Source: Pohlia nutans (taxonomy: Eukaryota > Streptophyta > Bryopsida > Bryales > Mniaceae). Taken from it: a DNA stretch of 64,000 nt. The position numbers were made by a program, and so were the translations under genes. The stretch's first letter is position 1. Each line of letters starts with the position of its first letter. The notes below the pieces were generated by a model. The model saw nothing but the letters and a program-made list of their open reading frames with translations, was not told the DNA's origin and searched no databases. Shown here one piece after another: positions 59,021 to 64,000 of this stretch. The stretch covers positions 19,768,336 to 19,832,335 of the forward strand of contig CM040091.1 of assembly GCA_022496805.1 (NCBI GenBank). Reading direction: 5' to 3'.

Positions 59021-59484
59021 CAATTCTATGAGAGCAAAGAGCAAGTTCTATCTCCTTATGCTTACGCGGTTCTACACGTGGCTACGCGATTCCGTAGCTT
59101 CTCGTGTAGTTCCGCCACTCCAAAGTTATACAACAAGTGTATAGAGAGAAGGCACACACCTTTCTCTTCTTCTTCTTCTTCTCTGATTCTTGGATTCATC
59201 CTACAATAGGGTTAGAGTTTCAGTCTCTCATTTGATTCTTTTCCAACACAATCTTCATTCAGTGTGGTTCTTTAGGCCATAGTTTTTTAGTTTCTCTCGA
59301 GCGCTTGTTAACATTTCGATTTCTCCTACTCGTTTGCTTAGGTTCTTTTGCTATTCTTTGATACCTTTGCGTCTCTCTATTCACCATACATGCTTTAGAA
59401 AATGCGTTCTTTTCATTTCTTGTGTTGACCATGGATGCTAATGACCTCTCTCAAGAGCTTTTTGGTAGAGTCCCAAAGCCCCCC
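59021..59484 (+). pseudogene. 5' part of plus-strand copy of an unknown gene (interrupted)
   Basis: The leader (about 59060-59430) and the first codons of exon 1 (ATG 59431, MDANDLSQELFGRVPKP) match the minus-strand copy, whose ATG is at 60247. After the word CCAAAGCCCC the sequence switches abruptly to the 3' end of the inverted copy. The rest of this plus copy appears to resume at about 61845. The promoter word GTAGCTTCTCGTGTAGTT (59094) is mirrored at 60963-60980. Confidence 0.65.
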
Positions 59485-59486
59485 GC

Positions 59487-60247
59487 TTTTGGAGTCATCT
59501 CTTTTTTCTACCATTCTCTGGAGTTCGTGAATCAAGTTGCTGAGATCCGCTACAAGTGACACAGTCATGCAAGAAATAACTGTGAAATCCTCAAACGTCA
59601 AACTAAGGAGCATCCTAGGAGGTCACCAAGAGTATGAAAATGCATTGTAAAGACATTCTAACTTAGAAGAATAATGAGTATGTTAAAATTACCACCCTTG
59701 ACCAGGGAACAACCTTTATTCCCTTCAATCACAGTGAAGAGCTCATGCACCTTCTCCTTTCGCTTAGTCTTCTCCACTGCAGCTGTCACTTGTTCTCTAA
59801 CATTAGGGTTGCAATGCGGAAGTGGCAGAACATTATGTGGGCCACTACTTACTTCACCTTCCTTGACTCCTGTGAGTTGCGATGGCAAAGTGATGAAACC
59901 TGTAGGCACACAATCATGAAGAAAAAGCATGGAGACTCATTATTTAGTAAAGATAGCAATTAGTAACGTAAATGCAAGTACTACTAGCTGGAGTACCATT
60001 GAAACTCATTTTACAAGAGAAGTATGTAAATGACGCTTATCGCCATGGGAGCTTTCGCCAGTGTTAGAGATTTCCTTCCCTTTCTCCTTCCCTTCCATTG
60101 CCTCGGAGATTCATAGGTATACTTGCAAGCACGGCAGCCGTAATGGCCAACGCTAAGGACACTAACAAAAATGGACTTGTAGAAAGGGCATGGAAGGGGC
60201 TTTGGGACTCTACCAAAAATCACTTGAGAGCTATCACTAGCATCCAT
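59487..60247 (-). pseudogene. Minus-strand copy of the same unknown gene
   Basis: Exon 1 from ATG 60247: MDASDSSQVIFGRVPKPLPC, then CPFYKSIFVSVLSVGHYGC with paired cysteines. A one-base deletion relative to the plus copy shifts frame after YTYES. The donor that reads GTAAGC in the plus copy is GATAAGC here, so it is lost. Exon 2 is 59899-59693 (FITLPSQLTGVKEGEVSSGP to KGCSLVKGG). Exon 3 reads VSLVADLSNLIHELQRMVEK, a likely coiled coil. Family unknown. The conserved CPFC and CLPC pairs of the plus copy could be a small zinc-binding fold. Confidence 0.6.
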
Positions 60248-60364
60248 GGTGAACACAAGAAATGAAAAGAATAAAGCATGTTTGGTGAACAAAGAGTCAG
60301 AAAGGTAGCAAGCAAAGGAGTAGGAGAAAACGACCATGTGATAAAGCGAGAAAAACTAAGGAAA

Positions 60365-60978
60365 TTTGGCCTAAAGAGCCAGTGTGGATGAAGACTAATA
60401 GGGAACTACCAAATAACAGAGAGAAACTCTAACCCTAAGAGCGAATAAAACAAGTAGATAGTTGTGGAAATACTAAGAAAATTTGGCCTAAAGGACCATT
60501 GTGAATGAAAATTGATAGAGAAGAACCAAATGACAGAGAGAAACTCTAATCCTAAGAGCGAATCGAAGAAGCAGATAGCTTTGGAGGAACGCAAAACTCT
60601 AACCCTAAGAGCCAATCGAAGAAGCATATAGCTTTGGAGCGACGCAAAACTCTAAATCTAAGAGCCAATCGAAGAAGCAGATAGCTTCGGAACGACGCAA
60701 AACTCTAACCCTAAGAGCCAATCAAAGAAGCAGATAGCTTTGGAGCGACGCAAAACTCTAACTCTAAGAGCCAATCCAAGAAGCAAATAGCTTCGGAGCC
60801 ACGCAAAACTCTAAGCCTAAGAGCCAATTGAAGAAGCAGATAGCTTTGGAGCGACGCAAAACTCTAACTCTAAGAGCCAATCGAAGAAGCAAATAGCTTC
60901 GGAGCGACGCAAAACTCTAAGCCTAAGAGCCAATTGAAGAAGCAGATAGCTTTGGAGCAACGCAACTACACAAGAAGC
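60365..60978. repeat. Minisatellite with 53-bp units in the minus copy's promoter
   Basis: Eight head-to-tail units starting AAGAGCCAATCGAAGAAGCA at about 60553, 60607, 60660, 60713, 60767, 60820, 60873 and 60926, each with CTTTGGAGCGACGCAAAACT. It is preceded by a two-copy repeat of about 118 bp in the leader (60365-60600). The matching plus-copy promoter lacks the array. Confidence 0.92.
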
Positions 60979-61010
60979 TACGGAAGCGTGTAGCTAGGTA
61001 TATAAGCGCG

Positions 61011-61839
61011 TAGGATTATGATTGCAAAATAAGATTGTTGTGAAAGAGAGTAGTCTCCATGAACAAAATAGAAATATAATGTCTTTGGGATCTACGATGA
61101 GTAGTAATATCAATGGCTTAAGCATTCTATAGAGAAGTGAAAGTTTACATGATTATCTTAATATCTTGATAATTTTACTTCTTACCTATAGTCCTTTCTT
61201 TAGTGGTACCGATAGTGACCCATCATAGAATATTAACAAATTAGCTCAGTGAGATTACCATAGTCAAGAAGTGACTATGGTAAGTCCCTTTTTACCATAG
61301 AAATTTAGTATACTTCGTAAGTGCATATGGTTGGTTCTTATCATAGTCTCTTCTTATCCTAATTATTTAGTCCCTTCTTACCAAATTTCACAAGCACATA
61401 ATTGTTAACTTTCTGAAAAGACATGTGGATTCTTTAAGATCTTGATAATTCCAATGTGAATGTATTTATCATAATAAGAAATATTCTAATTTTTGTTGTT
61501 GTCGTCAATTTTGAGTATCTTATATCAATGTAATCCATTTAGACATTTTACCTTCAAGGATTTTTGGAACCTAACAATGTTTGCATGATGTAACGTAAGA
61601 TTTGGATGAAACTTTCCTGAGTAAAATTTCTATTGAGCAAAGAATATCGAGAACTTCTTAGTGAGTATAAGACAATTGAAAGAAGAACAAAAAAGAAGAA
61701 GAATGAAAAGAAGTTAATTCCTTAATAATTCATAATAGGAGCTTTGATGTATCTTACAATTGTTTAAAGGCCTAAAGTATGCATTAAGATTAGTACCTTG
61801 GCCCAATATAGTTCTTATCCAATGCAAGAAAGGGCATGA
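61011..61839. other. Spacer between inverted gene copies
   Basis: No gene. Near 61830-61855 a short palindrome AAAGGGCATG-AATC-CCATGCCCTTT sits exactly where the plus copy resumes, a plausible fold-back junction. Confidence 0.5.
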
Positions 61840-61844
61840 ATCCC

Positions 61845-62525
61845 ATGCCCTTTGTGCAAGTCCATTTTTGTTAGTGCCCTTAGCGTTGGCCATTACAACT
61901 GCCTTCCCTGCAAGTATACCTATGAATCTTCGAAGCCGATGGAAGGAAAGGAGAAAGGGAATGAAACCTCTAACATTGAGGAAAGCTCCCATACTTGTAA
62001 GCTACCTTTACATACTTCTATTGTTAAATGCGTTTCAATGGTATTCTAGCTAGTAGTAATTGCATTGTTGTCACTAGATTAGATCTCTATCTTCACTGGA
62101 ATAATCAATGTTCATGCTTTTTCTTTATGGTTGTGCTCTTGCAGGTTTCATCACTTTGCCATCGCCACTCACAGGGATCAAGGAGAATGAAGTAAGTAGC
62201 GGACCACATAATATTGTGCACTTACGCATTGCAACCCTACTGTTATGGAACAGGCGACGGCTGCGTTAGAGAACACTAAAGGAAAGGAGAAGGCACATGA
62301 ACTCTTCACTACGATTGAAGGCAATAAAGGGTGTTTTTCGGTGAAAGGTGGTAATTCAAACATACTTGTCGTTCTTCTAAGTTAAAATGTCCTTACGATG
62401 TTATTTCTAATGTTGGTGACTTTCTGTGATGCTCTATAGTTTGTTGTGTAAAGATTTCACTGTATTTTCTTGCATGATTGTGTCAGTTGCAACCGATCTC
62501 AACAACTTGATTTGGGAACTCTAGT
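61845..62525 (+). pseudogene. 3' part of plus-strand copy of the unknown gene
   Basis: Resumes exon 1 with CPFVQV/CKSIFVSALSVGHYNC and continues through CLPCKYTYESSKPMEGKEKG to a good donor (CTT/GTAAGC, about 62000). Exon 2 (62145-62350) is one base shorter than in the minus copy, so it is frameshifted. In exon 3 the codon that reads CAG in the minus copy is TAG (VSVATDLNNLIWEL then stop). Together with 59431-59484 it would form one gene split by the inverted copy. Broken. Confidence 0.6.
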
Positions 62526-62997
62526 ATCCCGGAAGTGATACTGATAGTGAATGATGGAGTGATCCCCCCTCACCTTTGGCATTTCCATTGGGCCACATCA
62601 GCGATGAGTGTGGCATACCTGTCACTCGACCTGTCATCTCAAACCCTACGATGCGGCCCCAAGTTGTACATTGACTAAATTCAGTGTTTGAGTTGTGGCA
62701 ATGGTTCACCAGACTTGCTTGATAACAAATTGTATGTAATTACATTCTATGGCGGGGCAAGGGCTGCAGATGCAACCATAACAACCAATAATAGAGGAAG
62801 ATCACCACATGGAAGTGCCGCTTGTGGCTAATTTCGAGCATGAGGAACGACCTTCTATGAGGCTAATTTCGAGCATGAGGAACGACTTTGCATGTGACAA
62901 GGTCACCTACTTGTGCAAGTAATATATATTTGTAGTTCCCTTCTTTAACTACTCCCATGTACATGTGCACAACAAAAATGTCACTATAATGTCCAGT
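62526..62997. other. Intergenic DNA
   Basis: Nothing recognised apart from a 34-bp direct repeat (GGCTAATTTCGAGCATGAGG, 62827 and 62861). Confidence 0.5.
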
Positions 62998-63001
62998 TTA
63001 A

Positions 63002-63533
63002 CCCCTAAATATCCATTCTCATAAAAAGACAAATAGTTCTTGATCTAAAACCTTTTTTACCAATCCAACAATAGGATATTTCAACCAACTTGACTTTATT
63101 ACAACCTAAAAAATTTCAACCGTTCGGGATTCTTCAATAGTAAGATTATAAACTTCAAAGTTGGTTGCACTTTTTTTTTTGGCTTGTTATCCAAGTTTGA
63201 AACTTTTTGAAAATGCCCAAATTGCAAAGTTTAGTATCAAATTTTCTAGAATGAATTTGGAAGTTTTTGTATATGGGGGCATTAGCTCATTGTGTACAAA
63301 AATTCAGATGCATAGCTCATTGTATGAAGTTTTTTAGGAGTTGCCCGCGATTAGGTTTTTCATCTTTGCATGATTGTATCTTTTGATCTATAAATCATCT
63401 GTGTATGCAAATTACCATCCTATCTTTGTTACATAGAGTAGAATCACCTCAAAGAATCTCAATAATTGAGGATCAATACTCATTCCATACTAAGCTCACC
63501 AAATTTGGAAAAGCAACCTTGGTCCTTTAGGGG
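63002..63533 (+). mobile_element. TTAA-type MITE, family B, copy 3
   Basis: 532 bp between TTAA (62998-63001) and TTAA (63534-63537). Lacks about 35 bp of the left subterminal region present in copies 1 and 2, but keeps CCCCTAAA and the right end TTGGTCCTTTAGGGG. Confidence 0.9.
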
Positions 63534-63537
63534 TTAA

Positions 63538-64000
63538 ACATGATATACTATGCATCAAAGGTCTTCCAAATTAGAATGTAGCACCATCAAATTCAGACCC
63601 AAGTCTCACCATCCAATTTATTGTCTTTGCTTCACTAGAAGAGAGACTACGAAATGCTTTGTTTTCAAGAGTTACAGAGTTGAGGTTGTTGGGTCCTAAA
63701 AACAAGTTGTAAAAGTAAATTTGATATACATACTAAGGCAGAGACTACGCAACTAATCACTTGTTGAATTTATATATTGTAACGATAGATTCTCACTAGA
63801 GACAATTGATAATAAAATCCAAAAGTACCAAACGCTAACAAATTGCACATCTGCTAGACGCTAGAAAGTAAATCCATTGACAGTAATTGGTGTAGGAGCT
63901 CGTGGAGCAACGTACATTCCCTAAATAAAAATCATCAAAGAAAAATTCCAAATGCCTAAATCACTAATTAAAATTACCTTAAAAGAAATTAATACCATTG
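63538..64000. other. Intergenic DNA
   Basis: Nothing recognised before the window ends. Confidence 0.5.

Noticed and set aside
2798..63533. CCCTAAA/TTTAGGG words as interstitial telomeric repeats
   Set aside because: Each occurrence is a single unit, placed at the ends of MITE copies next to TTAA, never in a head-to-tail array.
1..64000. CRISPR arrays, operons or bacterial-type regulatory sites
   Set aside because: Spliced plant nuclear DNA. The tandem arrays found lack the unique-spacer pattern of CRISPR.

Overview
This is nuclear DNA of a land plant. The evidence is spliced genes with GT-AG introns, plastid and peroxisome genes, PIF/Harbinger, Stowaway and CACTA-type elements, and telo-box motifs (AAACCCTAA). 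Intergenic DNA is AT-rich and crowded with small transposons. The kinase family and a kinase-ACR fusion suggest a non-seed plant (bryophyte or lycophyte). That placement is inference; nothing here fixes the species.

Layout. 0-4.4 kb: no resolvable gene, old repeats. 4482-9580: a complete PIF/Harbinger transposon with 15-bp-class terminal inverted repeats, TAA target duplications, a DDE transposase carrying one in-frame stop, and a divergent two-exon Myb/trihelix-like partner gene. 11.6-18.3 kb (+): zeta-carotene desaturase, 14 exons, 590 aa, intact. 20.95-24.54 kb (-): a six-exon, 731-aa gene joining an N-terminal TKL-type protein kinase to four ACT domains of the plant ACR type. 29.7-34.6 kb (+): PEX7, the PTS2 receptor, eight exons, 316 aa, intact. 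41.3-42.0 kb (+): a conserved plant two-membrane-segment protein of unknown function. 45.96-50.73 kb (-): a six-exon, 919-aa protein that I cannot assign. 51.7-59 kb: AT-rich repeat desert. 59.0-62.5 kb: two inverted, broken copies of one small unknown gene, one nested in the other.

I built the exon models by hand from splice sites. For the five spliced cellular genes every junction keeps phase and the total length is a multiple of three, which strongly supports the models.

The dominant mobile signal is a set of at least 16 MITE copies in five unrelated-looking families. All start CCCCTAA or close to it, end with its complement, and sit at TTAA. TTAA target sites are a piggyBac hallmark and are unexpected in a plant. 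They sit heavily in introns: four copies of one family lie in four introns of the carotene desaturase gene.

The genes do not form an operon or pathway. The best candidate for something undescribed is the kinase-ACR fusion, which could couple amino-acid sensing by ACT domains to a membrane-anchored kinase. The TTAA-flanked MITE superfamily is second.
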